6,751 nt of DNA from Planctomycetota bacterium. Its GTDB lineage: Bacteria > Planctomycetota > Phycisphaerae > Phycisphaerales > Phycisphaeraceae. This document shows, one piece after another, positions 1 to 5,957 of the stretch. Under the pieces are notes generated by a model, which saw nothing but the letters and a program-made list of their open reading frames with translations, searched no databases and was not told where the DNA came from. Every line of letters begins with the position of its first letter. The stretch's first letter is position 1. The stretch is taken from contig JAJUHR010000101.1 of the NCBI GenBank assembly GCA_029267795.1, positions 1 to 6,751 of the forward strand, read 5' to 3'. Made by a program: the position numbers and the translations under genes.

Positions 1-769
1 CCGCCTGGGCGTGGATGATCACGCTGCGGCCGAGGATCGGCGGTTTCATCATCATGGGGCCCATCATCATGCCTTTACCGTCGCCCATCATGCCCTGATC
101 GTCCATCTGGCCCATCATGCCTTTACCGTCCATGGGGCCCATCATGCCTTGGCGGCCCATGGGGCCCATGCAGCCGGCGATTGAGATGTTGTCGACAACG
201 ATTTCGAGGTGGGCGTTGCCCTGAGCGTCGGCCTGGAGGTTGCCCAGGTCACCGGCGTGGCGCGTGGGCTGGTCGGGGCCGGCGTGGGGGTGGCCTTGCG
301 GGTTGTAGTGGCCGCCGGCGCTGGTGGCGTCGGGGGCGGTGCAGTCGCCGAACTCGTGGATGTGGAAGCCGTGCTTGCCGTTGGGGGTTAGGCCCTGGAG
401 GTCGGCGATCACTTTCACCTTGCAGTCATCGGTGCAGATGAACCAGACGACGCCCTGGCACTTGCTGCCCGCGGTGGGGTGGATCACGGCGACGGCTTTA
501 TTGACCCCGTTCCACGGGCCCATCATGCCCTTGCCCATGGGGCCCATCATGCTTTTGCCGTCCATCTGATCCATCATGCCCTTCCCATCCATTTGGCCTT
601 TTGAGGAGTCCATCATGGGACAGGTGGGGCACTTGTCGCGGCCTTGGTCATCCTGGCCCTTCATTTGGCCTTGGCCCATCTGGCCGTAGGACGATTGGAA
701 GGAGATTAAGGCGATCAGGGCGAGGGGTGCGAGGGTGGCAGGAATGGCTGCAATGCGTATGCCTTTCAT
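1..769 (-). CDS. sodC: Cu/Zn superoxide dismutase (SodC) with two Met-rich tracts, C-terminus outside window
   Basis: Exported Cu/Zn superoxide dismutase, converting superoxide to O2 and H2O2 outside the cytoplasm. The window holds 256 codons; the C-terminal part, with the electrostatic loop, the catalytic Arg and the second disulphide Cys, lies beyond the left edge. Residues 1-29 form a signal peptide. Residues 31-85 are a Met/Gly/Asp/Lys-rich tract that includes CPTCPMM (47-53). The SOD fold starts near residue 89. Copper ligands H136 and H138 lie in HGFHIHEFGDC (disulphide C143). The bridging H154 is in GGHYNP. Zinc ligands are H162, H171 and D174 (RHAGDLGN). The last copper ligand, H253, is in GRSVIIHA. 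Residues 200-242 are a second Met-rich tract inserted between ISIAG and PILGRSV, where ordinary SODs have a short loop. The extra cysteines C104, C112, C116 and C200 are unusual. The ATG at 769-767 follows a GAAAGG Shine-Dalgarno-like sequence with an 8-nt gap. SOD identity is certain from the ligand set; the role of the Met tracts is inferred. Confidence 0.95.
   Translation of the reverse strand, partial: MKGIRIAAIPATLAPLALIALISFQSSYGQMGQGQMKGQDDQGRDKCPTCPMMDSSKGQMDGKGMMDQMDGKSMMGPMGKGMMGPWNGVNKAVAVIHPTAGSKCQGVVWFICTDDCKVKVIADLQGLTPNGKHGFHIHEFGDCTAPDATSAGGHYNPQGHPHAGPDQPTRHAGDLGNLQADAQGNAHLEIVVDNISIAGCMGPMGRQGMMGPMDGKGMMGQMDDQGMMGDGKGMMMGPMMMKPPILGRSVIIHAQA
44..172 (-). repeat. Met/Gly-rich repeat insertion inside SodC (residues 200-242)
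   Basis: This 43-residue block is built from units of the type 'GMMGPMDGKGMMGQMDDQ', with about 17 Met. It is bounded by ISIAG on one side and PILGRSVIIHA on the other. In ordinary Cu/Zn SODs those two strands are joined by a loop of only a few residues, corresponding to the Greek-key loop in the eukaryotic enzyme. At DNA level, the 18-nt sequence catcatgcctttaccgtc (plus strand) occurs at 65-82 and again at 113-130, a 48-nt (16-codon) period. This indicates in-frame repeat expansion. Met clusters with MxxM or MM spacing are known Cu(I)/Ag(I)-binding elements in periplasmic copper proteins; copper binding here is inferred. Confidence 0.9.
515..679 (-). repeat. N-terminal Met-rich tract of SodC (residues 31-85)
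   Basis: Between the signal peptide and the SOD fold lie about 55 residues rich in Met, Gly, Lys and Asp/Gln, with repeated 'GKGMM', 'QMDGK' and 'MMGPM' units. The sequence CPTCPMM sits near the middle. The units match those of the internal insertion at 44-172, so the two tracts probably share an origin. Some bacterial SodC proteins (for example from Haemophilus ducreyi) carry a His/Met-rich N-terminal extension thought to acquire copper. This one is Met-rich with no His, which would favour Cu(I). Confidence 0.85.
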
Positions 770-777
770 GAGGGGGG

Positions 778-783
778 CCTTTC
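778..783 (-). promoter_or_regulatory. Shine-Dalgarno-like site of sodC
   Basis: GAAAGG on the minus strand ends 8 nt before the ATG at 769-767. It is a modest match to the anti-SD sequence at good spacing. It supports this ATG, which is also the one that places a complete signal peptide in front of the protein. Confidence 0.5.
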
Positions 784-802
784 AGCGGCGTGGGTGTTGG
801 AT

Positions 803-814
803 GCGTTCGAACGC
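803..814. promoter_or_regulatory. 12-nt perfect palindrome upstream of sodC
   Basis: GCGTTCGAACGC is self-complementary over all 12 bases and lies about 34-45 nt before the sodC start, in the spacer between the two minus-strand genes. It could be an operator for a dimeric regulator or a chance event in GC-rich DNA. Its position between the candidate promoter and the ribosome binding site would suit a repressor site. No regulator family could be assigned from the sequence. Confidence 0.3.
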
Positions 815-824
815 GATCTGATGA

Positions 825-839
825 TCTGGTTTCTCCAGA
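825..839. other. Small hairpin in the spacer before sodC
   Basis: TCTGG and CCAGA form a 5-bp stem around a 5-nt loop. It is too short and has no U-run, so it is not convincing as a Rho-independent terminator for the large minus-strand gene. I saw no better terminator in the 151-nt spacer, so read-through into sodC is possible. Confidence 0.25.
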
Positions 840-842
840 GAC

Positions 843-871
843 ATGTTCGCGCGCGGGGTGACGCGAGTCAA
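843..871 (-). promoter_or_regulatory. Candidate sodC promoter (weak)
   Basis: On the minus strand TTGACT (871-866) is a 5/6 match to a sigma70-type -35 box. It is followed after 17 nt by GAACAT (848-843), only a 3/6 match to a -10 box. Downstream of it, a small hairpin (TCTGG/CCAGA, 825-839) and the 12-nt palindrome would lie in the 5' leader. If the promoter is real, sodC can be expressed separately from the large gene upstream. The prediction is weak because of the poor -10 element. Confidence 0.25.
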
Positions 872-920
872 TCGGGTCACATGAGTGGGTCGGGAGAGCA
901 ACCTTCAAGGCCGACGTGGT

Positions 921-3734
921 TCAGAGCCCGCCGAAAGGTGAGCGAGGGAACTTGACGTAGGGCAGGCGGATGCCGTCGACGATAAGGACGGAGTCGGCGC
1001 GGCGGACGCCGGAGCCGAACTCCTGGAAGCCGGTGGCGCCGGTGAAAGCGACGTAGTCGTCCTGCTCGATGCCGTCGCCGCTGACGCCGACGCCGCCGAC
1101 GAGCACGCCGTTCTTATAAAGCGGGACGCTGCCGGCAAAGATCTGCAGGCCGTTGGCGAGGCTGCTGCCGGGCAGCCCAGTGCCGGCGGTGTCCTGGTTG
1201 GGCACGACACTGGGGCCGCCGAGGGTGCCGGCGATGAACGCGGCGAGGCCGGACGTTTCACCCATCGCGTTGAACGCCAGCAGGAAGTCGACGAGGTTGG
1301 GGATCAGCAGGGTGGTCTGCAGGCCTGTGTTGAACGGGCTGAAGCGGCCGGGGGTTTGGGCGGATAGCGGCCCGGGCGGGGCGTCCTTGATCCCGTCGGG
1401 GAGGTTGGGTCGCGAGAGGAACCCACCGGTGCGATCCGCGACGGCGACGGTGCCGTCGAGCTGCACGCCGATCGCCTGGGCCAGGCCGACGTGCCGACCG
1501 AAGGGATTGGCAACGGTGGGGTCGATGATGCCCAGGCCCTGGGCGGTGGCGATGTCGGCGGCGAGTTCGACATCGAGGGCTCGCAGTTCGTCGCCGGCGT
1601 CGGGGCGGCTGAAGAACGCCGCGGTGCGTGCTTTCTGGGCGGCCACGTCGTAGCCGAACACGGGGGCGTCGGGCGTGCGGAAGACGCCCAGCAGGTGGCC
1701 GTTGTGGTCGACGACGGCCACGGTGACCTGGGATATCTGCGGGCGGTCTTTGCGGATCTGGGCGCGGAGCTGCGCGTTGAGCTGGTGGGCCTGGGTGAGG
1801 ATGGTGGTGACGTCGTCGGTGGTGAGTTGCTCGGCGCCGTTGAAGTCGCCGTCAAGAAACGCCGGCGATGAGGTTGCGTCGTCGAAGAAGTCGACGAGGG
1901 TGTCGTTGGGCACTTCCCCGGCGATGGCGCCGCTGCCATCGAGGCGGGCCAGGGAGGCGCTGGCGAACTTGCTTGCGGGGCTGATGCGCGGGGCGACGAG
2001 TTCGATCAGGTCGCCGGAGGTGGTGAGTGTCGCGTAAGCGGGCAGGGGGCCCAGAGCGGCGAGCTTGGGGTTCTTGGCGAAGGCGTAGGGGAAACGGATG
2101 CCGTCGACGAACACGCGGTCGGCGCGGATCTTTTTGGGTGGTTGGAAGCCGGTTTGGGCGGCCAAGGCAATGAGTTCCTCGGTGGTGGCTTGGGGTTGGC
2201 GTTGGATGCGGTTGGGGTCGACGGTGTAGGTGCCGTCGACCTCGACGCCGATGCCGCCGATGAGTTCGCCCCCGCGGTACAGGGGCAGGCCGCCGGGGTC
2301 TGCGGATAGGCCCAGGGGCAGGCGGTTGACATCGCTGGTTGGCAGGCTGGACAGCTGGACGCCGAAGAGCGGGCCGCTGTCCTGGAACTGCACGCCGGGG
2401 GGGAAGTGGGATTGGATGATGAAGCCGGCGGTGCGGGTGGTAAAGGCGTGGCCGAGGCTGGTGGAGAGGAAGGCGGCGGTGCCGGCTTTGGTGGCGGCGA
2501 TGAGCGAGGTAGCGACGATGCCGTCCACCGCTTCCAGGCCGCCTGCGCCGCTGGCGTCGATGTCCACGGTGGTGGCTGCGGCGGGGAACGCGGCTTCGGC
2601 CATGCGGGCCACGGCTAGGATGTTGCCCTCGCGATCGAGAATGGCGATCGTCGCGTTAACCTGGAGCTGTCGGGCGCGCGCCACGGCCTGGGTGAGGATC
2701 GTTTGGATGTCGGCGATGGTCGGCGCATTGGCGGGGGCGGGCAGCGGGTCGATCACGGCGGAGCCGGTGGTTCCGGCGCCCGCGGCGATCAGGTCGGGCG
2801 TGAGGCGCTGGCCGGCGACGGAGACGCTGCCGAGCTGGGCGGCGTAGATGCCGGGGTTGGTGTGCGCCGAGAGGCTCCCGCGGACCAGGCCGGTGACGGT
2901 GAGCCGATCGATCCGCCCGCCGGTGATCAGTTCGTCGCGTTGGAAGACCCCGTCGGAGCCGGGGTTGCCGCCGGCGGCGACGATCGAATCGGCGACGTCG
3001 CCGCGGATCAGAGCGGAGGTGATGCGCCCGGCGAAGAACCGGCCACGCGTCAAGTCGAAGGATTCATCGAGGCTGGCCCCGGCGAGCACAGAGGAGCCGC
3101 GCAGGTCGCCGGCGATGCTGAGTAGACCGATGTTGCCCCCGGCGGAAACGACCGAGCTGTTGGTGAGGCTGCCGGCGATCACGACCTGGCCGATGTTCCC
3201 GCCGGCGCGAAGGCGAACGGCGGTGGAGCGGTCGGGGTCGGCAGCGGGGGAGGCGATGAATCGCCCGAGGTTGCCGTGGATGAACGCGTCGTGGATGGGG
3301 GCATCGCCGAGGAGGCGCAGCTCGCCTAGGGTTTCAGCCACGATCGAGCCGACGGACGTGCCTCCGGTGCCTGTGCTGTGCGTGACGCGGATTTCGAGGC
3401 GGGTTTGGGCGGTGGTGCTGGTCAGTTGCAGGGATTCGAGGTCGGCGTGGTCGGCTTGACCGCCCTGCAGGTTCACCGCGGCGGAGCCGGGGCCGATCAG
3501 GCGGACGAGGACCTGATCCCCATCGGCGTCGAGGAAAGCGAAAGAGGGGGAACCGGGGCCGAGCAGCGCCGCCGAGCCGGAGAGGAACAACCGCGGCTCC
3601 AACGATTCGATCAGAGGGCTGCGGCAAGGGGTGGTGCAGGCCCTGGTGATTTTTTTATGGACATGAGCTTCGCCCCGTGAGCGGCGGGCCCGCCATCGCA
3701 CGTTCAGTCGCGTAAGGAACGACGACGTCATCAC
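921..3734 (-). CDS. LEPR-motif surface/secreted protein with two GlcG/HbpS-like haem-binding-family domains
   Basis: A protein of 937 residues with no enzymatic assignment. Residues 1-43 are Arg-rich and lead into SLEPRLFLSG (44-53), the N-terminal motif seen in many planctomycetal exported proteins. LDADGD...GPGSA (68-85) follows, then Gly-rich repeats (about 95-310; units such as AGGNIGQVVIAGSL and AGGNIGLLSIAGDL) that suggest a beta-helix. Residues 339-550 and 638-926 are two GlcG/HbpS-like domains. Each opens with a T..D[IV].TILTQA helix, has a strand like NATIAILDREGNILAV or QVTVAVVDHNGHLLGV, then KA.TAAF, and PLY..G.L[IV]GG[IV]GV. Each ends in TGFQ...RAD.V.[VI]DGIR.PY. Both exceed the usual 130-150 residues because of insertions before PLY. 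Family members bind haem (HbpS) or accompany glycolate genes (GlcG). Translation starts at GTG 3734, or ATG 3731 directly after it; AAAGGGAA lies 8-9 nt before the GTG. It diverges from the barrel-cytochrome operon, and sodC follows 151 nt downstream. Domain identity is fairly sure; function and haem binding are inferred. Confidence 0.88.
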   Translation of the reverse strand: MMTSSFLTRLNVRWRARRSRGEAHVHKKITRACTTPCRSPLIESLEPRLFLSGSAALLGPGSPSFAFLDADGDQVLVRLIGPGSAAVNLQGGQADHADLESLQLTSTTAQTRLEIRVTHSTGTGGTSVGSIVAETLGELRLLGDAPIHDAFIHGNLGRFIASPAADPDRSTAVRLRAGGNIGQVVIAGSLTNSSVVSAGGNIGLLSIAGDLRGSSVLAGASLDESFDLTRGRFFAGRITSALIRGDVADSIVAAGGNPGSDGVFQRDELITGGRIDRLTVTGLVRGSLSAHTNPGIYAAQLGSVSVAGQRLTPDLIAAGAGTTGSAVIDPLPAPANAPTIADIQTILTQAVARARQLQVNATIAILDREGNILAVARMAEAAFPAAATTVDIDASGAGGLEAVDGIVATSLIAATKAGTAAFLSTSLGHAFTTRTAGFIIQSHFPPGVQFQDSGPLFGVQLSSLPTSDVNRLPLGLSADPGGLPLYRGGELIGGIGVEVDGTYTVDPNRIQRQPQATTEELIALAAQTGFQPPKKIRADRVFVDGIRFPYAFAKNPKLAALGPLPAYATLTTSGDLIELVAPRISPASKFASASLARLDGSGAIAGEVPNDTLVDFFDDATSSPAFLDGDFNGAEQLTTDDVTTILTQAHQLNAQLRAQIRKDRPQISQVTVAVVDHNGHLLGVFRTPDAPVFGYDVAAQKARTAAFFSRPDAGDELRALDVELAADIATAQGLGIIDPTVANPFGRHVGLAQAIGVQLDGTVAVADRTGGFLSRPNLPDGIKDAPPGPLSAQTPGRFSPFNTGLQTTLLIPNLVDFLLAFNAMGETSGLAAFIAGTLGGPSVVPNQDTAGTGLPGSSLANGLQIFAGSVPLYKNGVLVGGVGVSGDGIEQDDYVAFTGATGFQEFGSGVRRADSVLIVDGIRLPYVKFPRSPFGGL
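957..1823 (-). other. GlcG/HbpS-like domain, copy B (residues 638-926)
   Basis: The second unit starts with TTDDVTTILTQA and continues through QVTVAVVDHNGHLLGVFR and AAQKARTAAFF. After a long insertion (about residues 711-866) it resumes at GSVPLYKNGVLVGGVGV with SGDGIEQDDYVAF, the standard GlcG-type ending. It closes with RADSVLIVDGIRLPY, matching the end of copy A. The insertion is about 100 residues longer than that of copy A, so the duplication is old. Confidence 0.75.
2085..2720 (-). other. GlcG/HbpS-like domain, copy A (residues 339-550)
   Basis: The first GlcG-like unit runs from TIADIQTILTQA through NATIAILDREGNILAV and ATKAGTAAF to GGLPLYRGGELIGGIGV, closing with RADRVFVDGIRFPY. The usual family ending with a Gln-Asp-Asp/Glu signature after the GV strand is replaced by a Thr/Arg/Gln-rich stretch (about 499-520). 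This copy has therefore diverged at the place where copy B keeps it. The insertion before GGLPLY (about residues 426-480) is Ser/Pro/Gly-rich. Confidence 0.75.
2805..3212 (-). other. Gly-rich beta-helix-like repeat region (residues 175-310)
   Basis: Imperfect repeats of roughly 20 residues follow the pattern AGG.IG.[VL].IAG.L..SSV. Examples are AGGNIGQVVIAGSLTNSSVV, AGGNIGLLSIAGDLRGSSVL, AGRITSALIRGDVADSIV, GGRIDRLTVTGLVRGSLS and AAQLGSVSVAG. Regular Gly turns with short alternating hydrophobic strands fit a stacked beta-solenoid, which could act as a stalk or adhesive surface. The fold is inferred from the pattern only. Confidence 0.55.
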
Positions 3735-3742
3735 CGGCTGAT

Positions 3743-3748
3743 TCCCTT
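3743..3748 (-). promoter_or_regulatory. Shine-Dalgarno site of the LEPR/GlcG protein
   Basis: AAGGGA on the minus strand lies 8 nt before GTG 3734-3732 and 11 nt before ATG 3731-3729. The spacing slightly favours the GTG. The two starts differ by a single residue, so the choice does not affect the protein. Confidence 0.5.
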
Positions 3749-3877
3749 TGTATGCTCAGCTGGGATTTTGCCTGGTCTGGGGCATCTGTGGACGCGTGGG
3801 TCGATTGTACCGCGGTGGAGTGCGACCCGCACGTTACTTCGGTCCGGCCGCTGCGGGTAGCTGAGGTTAGCATCCAC

Positions 3878-3907
3878 TTTACAGAAACGGAGGGTTTGGT
3901 CTAGATT
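3878..3907 (+). promoter_or_regulatory. Candidate promoter of the barrel-cytochrome operon
   Basis: TTTACA (3878-3883, 5/6 to TTGACA) is followed after 18 nt by TAGATT (3902-3907, 4/6 to TATAAT). Transcription would start near 3914, giving a leader of about 40 nt before ATG 3954. The surroundings are less GC-rich than the coding DNA, which supports a promoter here. The sigma factor is assumed to be a housekeeping type. Confidence 0.4.
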
Positions 3908-3940
3908 ACGCCTGTTAAGATTGGCGAGCTGCGCGAACCA

Positions 3941-3946
3941 GGGAGC
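3941..3946 (+). promoter_or_regulatory. Shine-Dalgarno site that fixes the barrel protein start at 3954
   Basis: GGGAGC lies 7 nt before ATG 3954. The longer reading frame from TTG 3921 would place 11 extra residues, including a Cys, ahead of the basic N-region of the signal peptide, and it lacks a comparable ribosome binding site. Confidence 0.55.
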
Positions 3947-3953
3947 GTCCCGC

Positions 3954-5912
3954 ATGCGAGCGATCGGGCGGCTGAGTGACCGAAACACGCTGGGCGTCGT
4001 TCGGCTCATCGCTGCCGCGGCGGTTGCGCTTGCGGGCCCGGTCGGGTTATTCGCCGACATGATCGCGGAGGAGCCGCTCGCATCGCAGTCCGTCGACGCT
4101 TCAGCCCCGGCCCGCGCGACGCCTTGGTATCGAGGCCGGCACGCCCCGCCTTCCGCGAGGCAGGGGGCCAAGCCGCCTGAGCCCGCCCCCGTCCCCGCGA
4201 CTCAGCCGGGGGCCCCGCAACCGGCGGAGGAGGAGATGGGGCCGCTGGGTTTTGCCGGGGAAAGCCCTTATTTGATCCCCGAGCCTCGGAACATTGTTCC
4301 GCGCCAGACAATCGCGGTGCCGGACCGGTGGCGCATCGGCTGGCCGCGGTGGGACCGCTATGGGCGGATGACCGCTGACGATCCGATCCTGATGAACCCG
4401 GACGCGGGGGACATCCCCTATACGTTGGGTCATCCGCTGAACCCTTACGACCGGAACGTGCTCAAGGGCGATTACCCGATCGCGGATAACGATGTCTTTC
4501 TGAACCTCAGCGCGACGTCGGACACGCTGGTGAACTTCCGGCGGCTGCCGACGCCTCCGGGGGCCAGCGCCGGCGGCAGCGGGGCGTTCAACTTCTTTGG
4601 CGACGGCAAGCAGCTGTTCGTCTCGCAGACGGTGTTTTTGACGGTCGACGTGTTCCAGGGGTACACGGCGTTTCGACCAGTGGACTGGCTGGTGCGCGTG
4701 ACGCCGGCGGTCAACGTCAATTATTTGGAGCTGCGGGAGCGGAACAACGTCAACATCGACGTGCGCAAGGGCGACGACCGCGGGGACGAGCACTTCACGC
4801 TGCAGGAGACGTTCTTCGAGTACCACCTGGGCGACGTGACGCCGTTCTTCGACGTGGCAGCGGTGCGGGTGGGGCGGCAGCTGTTCGTGTCGGACTTCCG
4901 GGGGTTCGTGTTCAACGACATCTCCGACGGCGTGCGGCTGCTGGGGAACCTCCAGAGCAACCGCATCCAGTACAACCTGGCGGTGTTCAACCAGAACGAC
5001 AAGGACACCAACAGCGAGCTGAACGAGTTCGACTGGCGCGACCAGCAGGTGCTGATCGCGAACGTGTTCGTCCAGGACTTTGTCTGGTACGGGTATACGA
5101 CGCAGTTCAGTTTTCACTGGAACCACGATCAATCGGACGAAGAGTTCGACAACAACGGGTTCCTGGTGATCCCGGACCTGTCGGGGAGCGTGACGCCGCA
5201 CAACATCGACGCGTACTACCTGGGCTGGGCCAGCGACGGGCACATCGGGCGGGTGAACGTGAACCACGCGTTTTATTACGTGTTCGGGGAGGACGACGGC
5301 AACCCGCTGGCGGGCCGGGCGGTGGACATCGGCGCGTTTCTGGGGGCGGTGGAGCTGTCGTACGACGTGGACTGGCTGCGGCCGAAGGTTTCGTTTCTCT
5401 ACGCCAGCGGCGACGCAGACCCCGAGGACGGGCGTGCGACGGGGTTCGACGGGATCTTGGACAACCCGTTCTTTGCCGGCGGGCCGTCGAGCTTTTACCA
5501 GTCACAGGCGCTACGGCTGTTCGGGGTGAACCTGGTCAGCGCCAAGAGCTTTTATAACGACCTAGCGGGCAACAAGGCGGAAGGGCAGGCGAACTACGTG
5601 AACCCCGGCACGGTGCTGTTCAACGTGGGCCTGGACGCCGAGATTACCCCGAAGTGGCGGGCGTCGCTCAACGCCAACAGCATCTGGTTCGCGCGGGTCG
5701 ATGCTCTGGAGCTGTTCCTGAACCAGAACGAGATCGGCCATCACGTGGGGTACGAGGTGAACCTGGCCACGCAGTACCGTCCGCTGCTGAACAACAACAT
5801 CATCTTGACGGTCGGGGGGTCGGTGTTCTTTCCCGGGCAGGGGTTCGAGGACGTGTTTGAGACACAGACGCAGCTGTACCAGCTGTTCACGGGGATCACG
5901 CTGACGTATTGA
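3954..5912 (+). CDS. Outer-membrane beta-barrel protein, probable porin partner of a multihaem cytochrome
   Basis: A protein of 652 residues. Residues 1-34 are a signal peptide with an Arg-rich start, a hydrophobic IAAAAVALAGPVGLFA core and likely cleavage at LFA/D. A Pro/Ala-rich linker (about 50-90) may span the periplasm or cell wall. A conserved segment follows with WRIGWPRWDRYGR and NPYDRNVLKGDYPI, which I recall from outer-membrane proteins of Planctomycetota and Acidobacteria encoded near cytochromes. From about residue 170 to the end, alternating hydrophobic/polar strands rich in Tyr, Phe, Trp, Asn and Asp (for example FVWYGYTTQFSFHWNHD) are typical of transmembrane beta-strands. The protein ends in ITLTY, a C-terminal aromatic beta-signal. 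There is no Cys and so no haem motif. A multihaem cytochrome gene begins 45 nt downstream, so the barrel could be the sheath through which the cytochrome passes electrons, as in porin-cytochrome conduits. Barrel identity is likely; the conduit role is inference. It could instead be a substrate-specific porin. Confidence 0.85.
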   Translation: MRAIGRLSDRNTLGVVRLIAAAAVALAGPVGLFADMIAEEPLASQSVDASAPARATPWYRGRHAPPSARQGAKPPEPAPVPATQPGAPQPAEEEMGPLGFAGESPYLIPEPRNIVPRQTIAVPDRWRIGWPRWDRYGRMTADDPILMNPDAGDIPYTLGHPLNPYDRNVLKGDYPIADNDVFLNLSATSDTLVNFRRLPTPPGASAGGSGAFNFFGDGKQLFVSQTVFLTVDVFQGYTAFRPVDWLVRVTPAVNVNYLELRERNNVNIDVRKGDDRGDEHFTLQETFFEYHLGDVTPFFDVAAVRVGRQLFVSDFRGFVFNDISDGVRLLGNLQSNRIQYNLAVFNQNDKDTNSELNEFDWRDQQVLIANVFVQDFVWYGYTTQFSFHWNHDQSDEEFDNNGFLVIPDLSGSVTPHNIDAYYLGWASDGHIGRVNVNHAFYYVFGEDDGNPLAGRAVDIGAFLGAVELSYDVDWLRPKVSFLYASGDADPEDGRATGFDGILDNPFFAGGPSSFYQSQALRLFGVNLVSAKSFYNDLAGNKAEGQANYVNPGTVLFNVGLDAEITPKWRASLNANSIWFARVDALELFLNQNEIGHHVGYEVNLATQYRPLLNNNIILTVGGSVFFPGQGFEDVFETQTQLYQLFTGITLTY

Positions 5913-5957
5913 GCAACCGCGGCGCGGCTTGTGGAGGGAGCAGGGGGCGTCATCGCA

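Larger units (their letters stand above)
3735..3953. promoter_or_regulatory. Divergent intergenic regulatory region
   Basis: A 219-nt gap separates the start of the minus-strand LEPR/GlcG gene from the start of the plus-strand barrel-cytochrome operon, so it must hold both promoters. For the minus strand the best -10 candidate is TACAAT (3809-3804, 5/6), without a recognisable -35 box. GTGCG-ACC-CGCAC (3820-3832) is a short inverted repeat next to it. The plus-strand promoter candidate is listed separately. No riboswitch or known operator was recognised. Confidence 0.5.

Noticed and set aside
44..172. Short regularly spaced repeats that could suggest a CRISPR array or a non-coding minisatellite
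   Set aside because: The repeats are in frame, encode Met/Gly units within an intact sodC and lack unique spacers of constant length.
181..569. Plus-strand open frames opposite sodC (181-441, 209-391, 324-569)
   Set aside because: The minus-strand frame carries the complete SOD metal-ligand set; the plus-strand frames are its shadows.
1153..1653. Plus-strand open frames opposite the large LEPR/GlcG gene, including those at 1491-1871, 1675-2037, 2230-2847 and 2848-3459
   Set aside because: They are low-complexity shadows of the 937-residue gene, without domains and mutually overlapping.
3921..3953. An upstream TTG start for the barrel protein, adding 11 residues
   Set aside because: ATG 3954 has a GGGAG ribosome binding site 7-8 nt upstream and gives a normal signal peptide; the extension spoils both.
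3731..4171. A minus-strand 146-codon frame across the divergent promoter region
   Set aside because: It would cover both promoters and the signal peptide of the barrel protein and has no recognisable domain or good ribosome binding site.
4101..5267. A 388-codon open frame on the minus strand opposite the barrel gene, rich in Val, Arg, His and Pro
   Set aside because: It is the complement of a real gene in GC-rich DNA where stop codons are rare. It has no recognisable domain, and its composition mirrors the codon pattern of the plus-strand barrel protein.
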